This document shows, one piece after another, positions 53,815 to 62,062 of a DNA stretch of 64,000 nt (position 1 is the stretch's first letter; every line of letters starts with the position of its first letter). Both the position numbers and the translations under genes were made by a program. The stretch comes from an uncultured Oscillospiraceae bacterium (lineage in GTDB: Bacteria > Bacillota > Clostridia > Oscillospirales > Ruminococcaceae). The notes below the pieces were generated by a model. It worked only from the letters and a program-made list of their open reading frames with translations, was not told the DNA's origin and ran no database searches. The stretch spans positions 17,647 to 81,646 of the forward strand of contig UQBC01000008.1 of the NCBI GenBank assembly GCA_900539195.1, given 5' to 3'.

Positions 53815-55866
53815 TTATTTACCTGTCCAGAATGCATAGTCGGTTCTTGATGTTCCGTCACTGAAATATGCTTTAGCACATATCTTGTTTTTCATGCCGG
53901 GTTTTATCTTTATATTTTCCCACACGAAAACAGTGCTCTCGTCATCGGGAAGTTCACACCGTGATATCCTGCCGTGCGAAACATCATTTATACATAGCTC
54001 CACTGCATCCGCATTTGAATAAACCTTTACAAAAGGCACATCACAAGCCCTGAATTCATGCCTGCGTTCAGTTATATAAACGGTTTTTTCGCCGCTCCAT
54101 ACGGACTTGTAAAAGAAATATACGTCCTTGGGAATACGCTCCCTTGTGCAAAGTCCCTTGTCGTTCTGCGACTTTGTATCTCCCTCTGTTCGCCCGTAGG
54201 ACGCAAAATCGAACATACACCATATAAATTCAGCCCATAGGTACTTTCTGACCGAGAATTGTTTCCACAATATCTCGTGCAGCTGCGACTGATAGTTCTC
54301 ATAATGCCGTACTCCGACAGGGTCTATATCGCTTTCCCAATTCACATTGTCCTTGTGCTGCGAAATTGCCCCACCGCCGCCGTATTCGGAAAGGCAGACA
54401 GGGCGCTTTTCCTTTTCGTTATGGTATAGGTCTAGCCATTCGCCGAAATTCTCTGCACTGCCGGCATCCTTATACCAGCCAAAATAGCGGTTATACCCGA
54501 CCACATCGGCAGGAAGCTCCAGAAATCTGCCGTAAAACTGATTGTCTGCAAAGGTTTTCAGCCTTGTATCGTCCTCTTTGCAGGCAATTTCATAAAGCTC
54601 GCTGTAAAGCCCGAATATTTCATCGGTCATCTGGTGAAGTTCGTTGGACAATCCCCAGACAATAACTGACGGATGATTGTAATTCTGCCTGATAAGCTCA
54701 CGAAGCTGTTGTTTTGCGTTATCTCCAAAGCCGTCTGAAAGAACATGAGCGTCGCTGTCATCGGCAGACATTTTATTGATTATGCCTATCTCCGTCCAAA
54801 CGCACAGACCCAGCCTGTCGCATAATGAATACTCATGGTCACAATGCTGGTAGTGAGCCATTCTTACAGCGGTACAGCCCATGTCACGAATGATATGATA
54901 ATCCCGCTCACGCTGAGCGTCAGTCATTGCCCAGCCGGATTCGTAACTGTCCTGATGGTAGTTCACCCCATGGAGCGGATATGGCTTGCCGTTGAGGAAA
55001 AAGCCGTTATCGGCATCTATGCGGTACGAGCGTATTCCGAATTCCTGTTCAATGCTATCGACGGGTTTCCCGTTGCAGAATAAGGTTATCTCCGCACGAT
55101 AAATAGCGGGAGAGTTTACTCCGTCCCAGAGTTTCGGGCGGTTGATTTTTCCCGAAAGCGTTATCCTGTCTTTGTCCGCTCTGCCGAAAAACTCCGTTAC
55201 AGGCTTTCCCTGCGGATCATATATCACAGCCTTAGCCTCTGCGGTTTCGGCTTTATCCAGCTTGACAAGTATGCCTATATCCGTAGATGTTTCTGAAATA
55301 TTGCGTGGGGTTATATATACTCCGCAGGAGCCGCTGTCTTTCAGAGCAATATGAACAGGCTCGACTGCAATAAGCTTTACACCCCTGTACAAGCCGCCCA
55401 TTTTCGTGAAATCGCCATTATCGGTTATCGGCGCAATATAATCGGTGGGAGCATTCGATATGATAACAGCTATCAGATTGTCTTTGTCCGGGTATATATA
55501 GTCCGTAATATCAAATCTGAAAGCCGAATACCCTCCGCTGTGCTCTCCTGCAAATCTGCCATTTATATAGACTTCCGCAACAGTATTAGCACCTTCAAAT
55601 TCCAGATAGAGTTCTTTTCCGCTGCATTCTTCAAAACTCAGCGCAAGGTTTCTGCGGTAGCATACAGTTCCACGGTAGTAGTTTTCTCCGTCGGCAACTG
55701 CCATTCTGCCTGCACCGTCTTCAGAATTATATGTATGCGGCAGTACAACAGGCTGCCGTGACGCATCTTCATATTCGGGAGAGATAACGTTGTCTTTCGA
55801 TATATTCATTCCTGCGGGAAGCTTTGTGAATCTCCAGAAATCGTTTAGTTCCCTGACTGTTCTCAA
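53815..55866 (-). CDS. GH2-family beta-glycosidase, cytoplasmic
   Basis: 683-residue glycoside hydrolase family 2 enzyme (beta-galactosidase/beta-glucuronidase type). The N-terminal jelly-roll (ANTVAEVYINGRFAGEHSGG) and immunoglobulin-like domains lead into a TIM barrel. The acid/base Glu409 is in VIVWGLSNELHQM, and the nucleophile Glu494 in CLSEYGGGG. No signal peptide is present. The start is TTG at 55866, with AGGGGTG at correct spacing. It lacks the long C-terminal domains of E. coli LacZ. It is divergent from an AraC regulator whose promoter interlocks with its own. Confidence 0.92.
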   Translation of the reverse strand: MRTVRELNDFWRFTKLPAGMNISKDNVISPEYEDASRQPVVLPHTYNSEDGAGRMAVADGENYYRGTVCYRRNLALSFEECSGKELYLEFEGANTVAEVYINGRFAGEHSGGYSAFRFDITDYIYPDKDNLIAVIISNAPTDYIAPITDNGDFTKMGGLYRGVKLIAVEPVHIALKDSGSCGVYITPRNISETSTDIGILVKLDKAETAEAKAVIYDPQGKPVTEFFGRADKDRITLSGKINRPKLWDGVNSPAIYRAEITLFCNGKPVDSIEQEFGIRSYRIDADNGFFLNGKPYPLHGVNYHQDSYESGWAMTDAQRERDYHIIRDMGCTAVRMAHYQHCDHEYSLCDRLGLCVWTEIGIINKMSADDSDAHVLSDGFGDNAKQQLRELIRQNYNHPSVIVWGLSNELHQMTDEIFGLYSELYEIACKEDDTRLKTFADNQFYGRFLELPADVVGYNRYFGWYKDAGSAENFGEWLDLYHNEKEKRPVCLSEYGGGGAISQHKDNVNWESDIDPVGVRHYENYQSQLHEILWKQFSVRKYLWAEFIWCMFDFASYGRTEGDTKSQNDKGLCTRERIPKDVYFFYKSVWSGEKTVYITERRHEFRACDVPFVKVYSNADAVELCINDVSHGRISRCELPDDESTVFVWENIKIKPGMKNKICAKAYFSDGTSRTDYAFWTGK

Positions 55867-55892
55867 AAAATCACCCCTTCATATTTTAACAG

Positions 55893-55934
55893 ATTATAAC
55901 GCTTATTGACAAACAAGTCAATGAATGATATTAT
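55893..55934. promoter_or_regulatory. Interlocked divergent promoters of GH2 and AraC genes
   Basis: Plus strand: TTGACA (55906-55911), 17 bases, TATTAT (55929-55934). Minus strand: TTGACT (55916-55921), 17 bases, TATAAT (55893-55898). The two -35 boxes face each other inside the inverted repeat TTGACaaacaaGTCAA. Polymerases at the two promoters would exclude each other, and the palindrome could be bound by the regulator. Confidence 0.82.
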
Positions 55935-55972
55935 TAAGATATAACGATTTTAGCACAGGCGGTGAATTAATT

Positions 55973-56797
55973 TTGAAATTCTACGATTATCCGATAATCA
56001 GCAAAGAAAGCAGTCTTCCTGTCTTTTTGGTGAGCGTAGGGCTGAACGAATGGCAGTATCATGTTAAATGCGACAAAGGTGACAATTATGCCAAGGCTCT
56101 TTATTGTACAAAAGGCAGCGGCGTACTTATAATGAACGGAGAAAAACATATAATAAATCCGTACACCGCATTCTTTATTCCTGCCGGCTGTCCGCATGAG
56201 TATTATTCAACGGACGAATCCTGGGATACGCATTGGATAAAACCGTCAGGAAAGTCCTGCCCTGATATGCTTAAAGCACTCGGCTTCGACAAGCCGAAAA
56301 TCTTCCCTCTTCCAAAGGAAGAAATTACATATCTTGACCACTGTTTCAGATGTATGCACGAAGCACTCCTGTCTGACAAGGTTGACGGAAATTTCAGAGC
56401 GTCGGGCTATCTGTACAGCTTTTTCATTGAATTGAGCCGTCTTGCGGCGAAAGGAAAAGGCAGTGTACAAATCACCCCTGCGGTGACAAAGGCAATCGCT
56501 TATATTGACGAGAATTATATGAAACAGCCCGGTCTTGAATCCATAAGTAAAGCAGCAGGCGTTTCTTCGCAGCATTTGTGCAGATTATTCAGGCAGACCC
56601 TGAATTGCCGACCGATGGAATATATCACAAAACGCAAGATACAGGCGGCTAAAATGCTTCTGGCGGAAACACAGAAAACTGTCGAGCAGATAGCTGAAGA
56701 AACAGGCTTCTGTGACAGCAGTTATTTTTGCAAGATTTTTAAAAGGTTCGAGAGTATTACCCCGTCGCAGTTCAGAAATGCAGAACAGGTTCTATGA
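55973..56797 (+). CDS. AraC-family regulator (cupin plus HTH)
   Basis: About 274 residues from TTG at 55973. The longer frame starting at the 55925 ATG would begin inside the -10 box, so it is rejected. The N-terminal cupin has GSGVLIMNGEKHIINPYTAF and CPHEYYST. Two C-terminal HTH units follow: GLESISKAAGVSSQHLCRLF and TVEQIAEETGFCDSSYFCKIF. Likely senses a sugar and activates the divergent GH2/permease transcript. Confidence 0.9.
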   Translation: MKFYDYPIISKESSLPVFLVSVGLNEWQYHVKCDKGDNYAKALYCTKGSGVLIMNGEKHIINPYTAFFIPAGCPHEYYSTDESWDTHWIKPSGKSCPDMLKALGFDKPKIFPLPKEEITYLDHCFRCMHEALLSDKVDGNFRASGYLYSFFIELSRLAAKGKGSVQITPAVTKAIAYIDENYMKQPGLESISKAAGVSSQHLCRLFRQTLNCRPMEYITKRKIQAAKMLLAETQKTVEQIAEETGFCDSSYFCKIFKRFESITPSQFRNAEQVL

Positions 56798-56833
56798 AAT
56801 CCGTAAATTGACCGCCGGCATCTTATGAAAAAC

Positions 56834-56872
56834 AAAAAGGCATCACGTTTTGATACATGGTGCCTTTTTTTC
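56834..56872. terminator. Terminator between AraC and MFS genes
   Basis: AAAAAGGCATCA pairs with TGGTGCCTTTTTT, including a G-T pair, with an A-run on one side and a T-run on the other. It serves the convergent AraC and MFS genes. Confidence 0.8.
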
Positions 56873-56905
56873 TATTGTAGCTTTGCATAAACCTGCCGGA
56901 TACGA

Positions 56906-58090
56906 TCAGTTATTTTTGCGTCCGGCTCTGTTCAGCAGCAGGAGCGCTATCATAAGTATCAAGGGAAATGCACAGCCTGAAAGCATACCTTTCTGCATAT
57001 CATTACCTGCATTTTGGGTGATATTTCCTACAATAGCAGGACCGAGTGCTCCGCCAAGGTCACCAGCCATAGCGAGAAGTGCAAACATTGCAGTTCCGCC
57101 GGTGGATATTTTGCCTGAGCAGATGCTAATAGATCCGGGCCACATGATACCTACCGAGAATCCGCACATTATGCAGCCGAGAAGTCCGATTACAGGTATT
57201 CCCGACAGGGAGGCAGTGATGTAACAGATCAGACACAGCAGTGCCGAGCCTATCATGAATTTCATAAGATCGAGCTTTTCGCCGTACTTCCCGTAGAGTG
57301 TACGGCTTATGCCCATCGTCACCGCAAACATACACGGTCCTGCAATATCGCCGACTGATTTAGTCAGTCCGAGAGCGGATTCTGCAAATGCCGACGCCCA
57401 CTGCGCCATTGAAAGTTCCGAGGCTCCCGCACAAACCATAAGCAGTATCGCAAGCCAGAACAGCGGTACTCTGAGCAGGTCACGGATACGCATTCCCTTG
57501 CCGTTCTCGACAGGATGTTCAATGGGACATACTGAAAAATTGTATATGTTCACAAGTGGAATTATCGCCCAGATACAAGAGAGCCACTTCCAGTTTTCTA
57601 TGCCGAAGACAGTAAAAAACAGTGTTGAAATGAGTATGACTCCGACCGAACCCCAGCAGTAGAATGAATGCAGCAGGCTCATTGCGGCTTCTTTGTGCTC
57701 AAACGGGCAGGCTTCAACTATCGGACTTACAAGCACCTCGGTAAGACCACTTCCCATTGCATATATGATTGTGCTTATGATTATTCCTGTGAACGGGTCC
57801 GGAAGCAGTTCAGGCAAAAAGGCAAGTCCGATAAGTCCCAGTGCCGAAAAAGCCTGCGAACCGATAACGCATTTCCGATAGCCGATCTTGTCGGCGAAAC
57901 GTGCGCACAGCACATCTATGATAAGCTGAGTAACAAAAAATACCGACGAGATAAGGGCGATTTTTCCAAGCGGGATACCATAGCCGTTGTGAAATGTGAG
58001 AAATAAAAGCGGGGCGAAATTAGCCGCTATTGCCTGTGTGATGAATCCAAGATAGCAGGATATAAGTGTTTTTCTGTAATTCACAGCCAT
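56906..58090 (-). CDS. MFS transporter
   Basis: 394-residue major facilitator protein with about 12 membrane segments. The first-half loop LCARFADKIGYRKCVIGS matches the MFS signature between helices 2 and 3, and ISRTLYGKYGEKLDLMKFMI is its second-half equivalent. ATG at 58090 is supported by AAGGAG 9 bases upstream. It is divergent from a second AraC regulator and near the GH2 gene, so it probably imports the sugar or glycoside. Confidence 0.88.
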   Translation of the reverse strand: MAVNYRKTLISCYLGFITQAIAANFAPLLFLTFHNGYGIPLGKIALISSVFFVTQLIIDVLCARFADKIGYRKCVIGSQAFSALGLIGLAFLPELLPDPFTGIIISTIIYAMGSGLTEVLVSPIVEACPFEHKEAAMSLLHSFYCWGSVGVILISTLFFTVFGIENWKWLSCIWAIIPLVNIYNFSVCPIEHPVENGKGMRIRDLLRVPLFWLAILLMVCAGASELSMAQWASAFAESALGLTKSVGDIAGPCMFAVTMGISRTLYGKYGEKLDLMKFMIGSALLCLICYITASLSGIPVIGLLGCIMCGFSVGIMWPGSISICSGKISTGGTAMFALLAMAGDLGGALGPAIVGNITQNAGNDMQKGMLSGCAFPLILMIALLLLNRAGRKNN

Positions 58091-58123
58091 ATTGACAAAC
58101 TCCTTGACGATTGATATAATCAG

Positions 58124-58152
58124 ATTATATAGCAAACATCATAACATTTCAA
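58124..58152 (-). promoter_or_regulatory. Promoter of the MFS gene
   Basis: On the minus strand TTGAAA (58147-58152) and TATAAT (58124-58129), spacer 17 bases, about 34 bases before the start codon. Confidence 0.82.
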
Positions 58153-58201
58153 TGCACAAAATCACATTTTTATTACACAATATCGTAAATCAGGTGAGAA
58201 T

Positions 58202-59107
58202 ATGAGCGAAGAAATCAAAAAGGACAGGATCATAACGGATGAAACCTTGCGTGAAACTGCAAGTCACGGCAGCGAAGAATATCCCTTCTGCTACTATTAC
58301 GAGGACATCTGGGATTTCGACTTTCACTGTATCGACTGGCACTGGCACCCGGAGGTCGAATTTGTTTATGTACAACAGGGCAAGGCTGATTTTCTGGTGG
58401 GCGGAAACAGGTATGTTCTTAGCTCCGGCGATGGAATCTTTATAAACTCTCAGGTGATACACAGGTTTGAAGCCAAAGACAGCGCCATCATTCCGAACAT
58501 TGTTTTTTCACCTGTTCTGCTTGCGCCGCAGGGCAGTCTGATATACAGCAGATACATCAGACCGATAATCGAATCAACTACTGAATGTGTGATTTTTTCC
58601 GCCGAAGAAACAGTGCACCGCAGCATTATAGAAACAATGAGGTCGGTATTTGCCGTGCAGGGTTCAGGCACAGCGTTTGAAATGAAAACAGCAGAACTGC
58701 TGCTGAAACTATGGCGTTTGTTATATGAAAGCATACTGATAACAGATTGCGGTTCTATGTCCGTACATTCCGCACAGACGCAGGCTAAGCTTCAGATAAT
58801 GATGCAGTATATTCATGATAATTACAGCGGTCAGATAACACTTGACGATATTGCCAGAACAGTTCATATAAGCAAAAGCAGTGTTCTCAATATTTTCAGG
58901 ACATACCTGCACACTTCGCCGATAAATTACGCTGTGGAATACAGACTGAAACGTGCGTCAAAACTGCTTGTTGATACCGAAAACAGCGTTTGCGCCATAG
59001 CGCAGGAAACGGGATTTGAGAACATCGGCTATTTCTGCCGCAGATTCAAAAAGCTGTACGGCGTTACACCGATATATTACAGAAATCATTGCCACAGTGC
59101 AGAGTAA
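58202..59107 (+). CDS. AraC-family regulator
   Basis: 301 residues. An N-terminal cupin (DWHWHPEVEFVYVQQGKADF; FINSQVIHRFEA) contains a His-rich metal-like site. The C-terminal double HTH is ITLDDIARTVHISKSSVLNI and VCAIAQETGFENIGYFCRRF. AGGTGAG precedes the ATG. It is divergent from the MFS transporter and probably regulates it. Confidence 0.9.
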   Translation: MSEEIKKDRIITDETLRETASHGSEEYPFCYYYEDIWDFDFHCIDWHWHPEVEFVYVQQGKADFLVGGNRYVLSSGDGIFINSQVIHRFEAKDSAIIPNIVFSPVLLAPQGSLIYSRYIRPIIESTTECVIFSAEETVHRSIIETMRSVFAVQGSGTAFEMKTAELLLKLWRLLYESILITDCGSMSVHSAQTQAKLQIMMQYIHDNYSGQITLDDIARTVHISKSSVLNIFRTYLHTSPINYAVEYRLKRASKLLVDTENSVCAIAQETGFENIGYFCRRFKKLYGVTPIYYRNHCHSAE

Positions 59108-59129
59108 AAATTAAGTTATGCTCCAATTT

Positions 59130-59569
59130 TTATTTTTCCGCTCTAACCTTAGTGCCATTGTAAAACACAAATGTTATCTCGCCGTTCTTGTGGACGATTG
59201 CTTTTTCTACCATCACAGTCCATAAAGTGTCGTTCCACTCGCTCAATACGGTCGGCTTTTTTTCAGAGTTCGTATGTAAAGCGCCATCGCTTTATCTTTC
59301 TGACTGCTGAGAGTACGGAGGTTTTGCAGACGTTCCAGTTCCGCCACCGCTGTTTCATACCTTTTGGTAAGTGCCTCATACTTTTCAAAGTACGCTTTCT
59401 GCGACTGTGTGGTGGTAGCATTTTCCTTAACTGCCGCCTTGACAAGTTCGGCAACAATCTGCGTTTCCTCAAACTGCCGCTCAATATCGGCGTCCAGTGA
59501 CTTGAAGTCAGTCAGCTTTTTGCGCATCAGTTCACAGTCCTCGATGATTTGCGTTCTTTTCTCCATCAT
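59130..59569 (-). pseudogene. Serine recombinase 3' remnant, frameshifted
   Basis: Two minus-strand frames join into one recombinase C-terminus. The upstream frame (59569-59243) is the coiled coil MEKRTQIIEDCELMRKKL through ALYIRTLKK. The downstream frame (about 59240-59130) reads SEWNDTLWTVMVEKAIVHKN and then GEITFVFYNGTKVRAEK before TAA. They are out of register at a run of seven A on the coding strand (59257-59263); one more A would give TLKKKPTVLSEWN. The resolvase catalytic domain and zinc ribbon are absent. It is the tail of a large serine integrase left after deletion. Confidence 0.75.
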
Positions 59570-59583
59570 CTGATTATAGGCTT

Positions 59584-59655
59584 TTATGAAAAGCCGCCGT
59601 CCCCCTCGCCCTCTGCAAAGTGCTGTAAGCCGATGAAAATTCTTCTGTTGTTCAT
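59584..59655 (-). pseudogene. 5' fragment of a phage scaffold/capsid-type gene
   Basis: A ribosome-binding site (AAAGGACAG) precedes an ATG at 59655, followed by MNNRRIFIGLQHFAEGEGDG. That opening resembles the N-terminus of phage scaffold or capsid proteins (a short hydrophobic start, then LQHFAEGEG). It reaches a TAA after 23 codons, exactly where the recombinase fragment sequence begins in another frame, so the rest of the gene has been deleted. Confidence 0.5.
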
Positions 59656-59721
59656 GTTTCTGTCCTTTCTCCGCCCACTGCGTTCATTGCCCACAACGTT
59701 CGGAATAAATTGTTTTTGGGT

Positions 59722-59749
59722 ATAAAAATACCGCCCTCGTGGAGCGGTA
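59722..59749 (-). terminator. Phage-type terminator
   Basis: On the minus strand TACCGC...GCGGTA followed by TTTTTATA. Nearly the same stem as the one at 59850. Confidence 0.65.
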
Positions 59750-59849
59750 AAATTATTAAGTTTGCTTCTGATCTGCACCGAACTTCACAATAAACGGCTG
59801 TTTTGCAAAGTTTGTGTTCAAGTCAAGTGCAATCGATTGCACACGGGTA

Positions 59850-59876
59850 TAAGAAAACCGCCCTTAAAGAGCGGTC
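59850..59876 (-). terminator. Terminator after the small acidic phage ORF
   Basis: On the minus strand ACCGCTCTTTAAGGGCGGT followed by TTTTCTT, just downstream of the stop codon at 59890. Confidence 0.7.
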
Positions 59877-59889
59877 GTCATATTCAATT

Positions 59890-60129
59890 TCATTCTTCGT
59901 CCTCGTCATCTTCATTGACTATACTTACCGGGTTTTCAAAATCAATTCCGTCAAAAGTTGCGGAGTCCCAGCCTAAAATATCAGATGTGTTGGCTTCGGG
60001 ATTATCCTTGATATATGCGATAATTTCATCTATCCTGTCATAATGCTCTTTTGCACTTTGTAACATAGCTCGAACAAAGTCATAGTATGAATCGCTGACA
60101 TTCTCTAAAAGTGCTTTTAGTTCTTCCAT
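59890..60129 (-). CDS. Small acidic phage-associated protein, possible immunity factor
   Basis: 79 residues, very acidic, ending NEDDEDEE. The middle is helical (SYYDFVRAMLQSAKEHYDRI) with IIAYIKDNPEANTSDILGWD. Small proteins of this pattern occur next to phage portal genes, as I recall, without known function. AAGGTG precedes the ATG, which lies two bases after the stop of the portal fragment, so the two were translated together. It could be the partner of the extra C-terminal domain of the portal gene. Still intact, unlike its neighbours. Confidence 0.65.
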   Translation of the reverse strand: MEELKALLENVSDSYYDFVRAMLQSAKEHYDRIDEIIAYIKDNPEANTSDILGWDSATFDGIDFENPVSIVNEDDEDEE

Positions 60130-60131
60130 AA

Positions 60132-60863
60132 TTAAGATTTCACCTTCTTGAAAAATACATAATCAGCAAATCCGTTGTTTATAAAACGATACTGATAATA
60201 CTCATTACGCCATAAAGAATAATGTACACATTTTTTCTTTCCTGCGTATCGGCTGTAATTTGTGCTTATCTCACTCGACACTTTTTTGATTTCCGCTCTG
60301 CTCATCTTAAGCGAGCCTGTGCCTGTCGCACTGCCGCCGCCCTTACTTGCAAACCGCCCTTTTTCATCGTGCTTATCGTTGTATCTCTTTTCTGCTATTA
60401 TATCACCCTCACCGCCGTTTTGCAAGCCCGCATCATCAATTTTAGCGTGGCTGTCGGTATTCGGCGTATATATTTGCTTTGTTTTCGGATCATAAAGTAC
60501 GTCGTTAAGTCCGAGCTTGATAAAGTTAAGACCGAGCGGCGCAAGGTTTTCCTTGAAGCGTATTTCGTCCGGCTGTAAGAAGTTTGCCGCAAGTCCTATC
60601 TGATACGCCTGGTAGCGTGTCAGGATATCCGCTTTCAGAAGTTCGGAAGTGTCTATGACAAAATACTTGCTGTGCTTTTCTTTCTCAAGGAGCAGTGCCC
60701 TGTTAAGCGCCATTTCAAACGCAGACACAACAGGCAGTACGGCTGTTCTTATGCTGTTGATATACGTTCTGTCATCGGCTCTGCCCGACAGCACATCGGA
60801 AGATAAGCCAAACAGCATTGCTATCTGCTCGGCATTTGTCACCTTGTTCTGATTTAACTGCAT
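60132..60863 (-). pseudogene. Phage portal gene 3' fragment with extra C-terminal domain
   Basis: The minus-strand frame from the ATG at 60863 gives HK97-type portal C-terminal sequence: QLNQNKVTNAEQIAMLFGLS and LLKADILTRYQAYQIGLAAN with FKENLAPLGLNF. A low-complexity linker (HDEKGRFASKGGGSATG) follows, then a distinct domain of about 55 residues, MSRAEIKKVSSEIST through YRFINNGFADYVFF. The frame stays open upstream to 61163, but that part only reads across the antisense of tRNA-Thr. The N-terminal two thirds of the portal are lost. The terminal domain is unidentified. Confidence 0.72.
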
Positions 60864-61019
60864 TTCAACGGCGGTGTGTTCATAAACATCCGTTGTTGCG
60901 CCGTTATAGCATCCATATCGGAATGAACAATATAGACGAGCGTATCGGCTATAACTGCAGGCAATCTGACCGTTTGCAAAAACGCAATTTAAAATCACCT
61001 GTTTTATTTCAATTTTTCC

Positions 61020-61048
61020 TTGACAAAACAGATTTATTATGATATAAT
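61020..61048 (+). promoter_or_regulatory. Promoter of tRNA-Thr
   Basis: TTGACA at 61020-61025 and TATAAT at 61043-61048 with a 17-base spacer: a perfect consensus 20 bases before the tRNA. Confidence 0.88.
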
Positions 61049-61067
61049 AAATAACCGTCAGGAGTTT

Positions 61068-61143
61068 GCTAATATGGCTCAGTCGGCAGAGCACATCCTT
61101 GGTAAGGATGAGGTCCCCGGTTCGAATCCGGGTATTAGCTCCA
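61068..61143 (+). tRNA. tRNA-Thr (anticodon GGT)
   Basis: 76 bases including CCA. The acceptor stem pairs GCTAATA with TATTAGC. The anticodon stem CATCC/GGATG encloses TTGGTAA with anticodon GGT. The T arm is CCCGG-TTCGAAT-CCGGG. It has its own promoter and terminator and lies at the edge of the prophage relic. Confidence 0.96.
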
Positions 61144-61152
61144 GAAAGAAAG

Positions 61153-61185
61153 CCCCATTGCATTTATTTGCGGTGGGGTGTTTTT
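61153..61185 (+). terminator. Terminator after tRNA-Thr
   Basis: CCCCATTGC pairs with GCGGTGGGG through two G-T pairs, followed by TGTTTTT. Confidence 0.75.
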
Positions 61186-61767
61186 ATGTTCTAAAAATCG
61201 GCTCTTTGTCATCTTAGTCAATATTAGGGGTACTAAAAACAGAAAAATTGCGTCAGCGTGTTCGGAATAATAATCCGCTGATAATTTTTGAAACAGCAAA
61301 ACAATCGGTGAAAATTACAGTAATTTTTGCCCCGGAATTGTGCAAAATGGTGCAACATAAGTTAATATCGTGCAGTTTTGAATTGCGAATAACTTACACC
61401 TTGCTACAGAATTATACTGCGGCAAGGTGTTTTTGTTTGGGTGCGACATTGTGGCGCAGTTTTCTTTTGCTGGGATTGCGGGAGTGCTCTGCTCTGCTCG
61501 GTGAAGATTATGAGAGGTGTATTTGCTGAGTAACCGCACTGCTCTTTCTTTGATATTTTAGGAAGTGCGACACGGTGACGCAGTTATACGGTTTATTGGA
61601 CAGATGTGGTGGTAGAATTCTATATAAACAATAAAGGTGAATTTAAATGTTATCAGGATTGCCTAAAAAGAAATCGAAGTCAGGTGAGATTGTTGGTATG
61701 TTATAAGCGTATCCTACTTAACATTTGACATAATTTAGATTTATTATTTTATTTCCATTATATCTGA
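61186..61767. other. Gene-free region with short direct repeats
   Basis: No convincing gene. GTGCGACATTGTGGCGCAGTT near 61441 recurs as GTGCGACACGGTGACGCAGTT near 61566. A 19-codon open frame at 61647 (LPKKKSKSGEIVGML after a ribosome-binding site) is too short to call. It is probably scar sequence from mobile elements. Confidence 0.45.
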
Positions 61768-61796
61768 TTGAAAGTACAGCGGAAATGTGCTATAAT
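61768..61796 (+). promoter_or_regulatory. Promoter of the truncated helicase gene
   Basis: TTGAAA at 61768-61773 and TATAAT at 61791-61796, spacer 17 bases, 122 bases upstream of the relic start codon. Confidence 0.72.
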
Positions 61797-61918
61797 AAAT
61801 TAAAATAGTGAGTTATATTTTTACTGTTGAGTAATTAAAACCAACCTTCATCAGTAAAAACAATTTGATTATTCTATAAGGTGAATGCACTGTCGGGAAA
61901 TTAGGATGGGTATGAAAA

Positions 61919-62062
61919 ATGGATCAAATAAATAATACAACAAAAACACTAAAGGATGACTTATCAGTGGAAATAAAGCAAGGCAGCAAAATCTCCATTG
62001 CGGCGGCTTGCTTTTCTATCTATGCCTTTCAGAAATCGAAAATCTCGGCGCACTTTTCGTGA
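61919..62062 (+). pseudogene. 5' remnant of a PLD/SNF2-type helicase gene
   Basis: 47 codons from an ATG: MDQINNTTKTLKDDLSVEIK, QGSKISIAAACFSIYAFQ, then nine unrelated codons and TGA. The opening matches what I recall of the N-terminus of phospholipase-D-like/SNF2 helicases carried on mobile elements in clostridia. Similarity would stop at FSIYAFQ, where a sequence with mobile-element character begins (hairpin ATCTCG...CGAGAT). The promoter is intact, so it was probably truncated recently by insertion or excision. Confidence 0.5.

Noticed and set aside
60222..60578. 118-residue plus-strand frame opposite the portal fragment
   Set aside because: Antisense of recognisable phage portal sequence; hydrophobic shadow frame.
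61248..61529. 93-residue plus-strand frame after tRNA-Thr
   Set aside because: No ribosome-binding site, Cys/Leu-rich random composition, overlapping short direct repeats.
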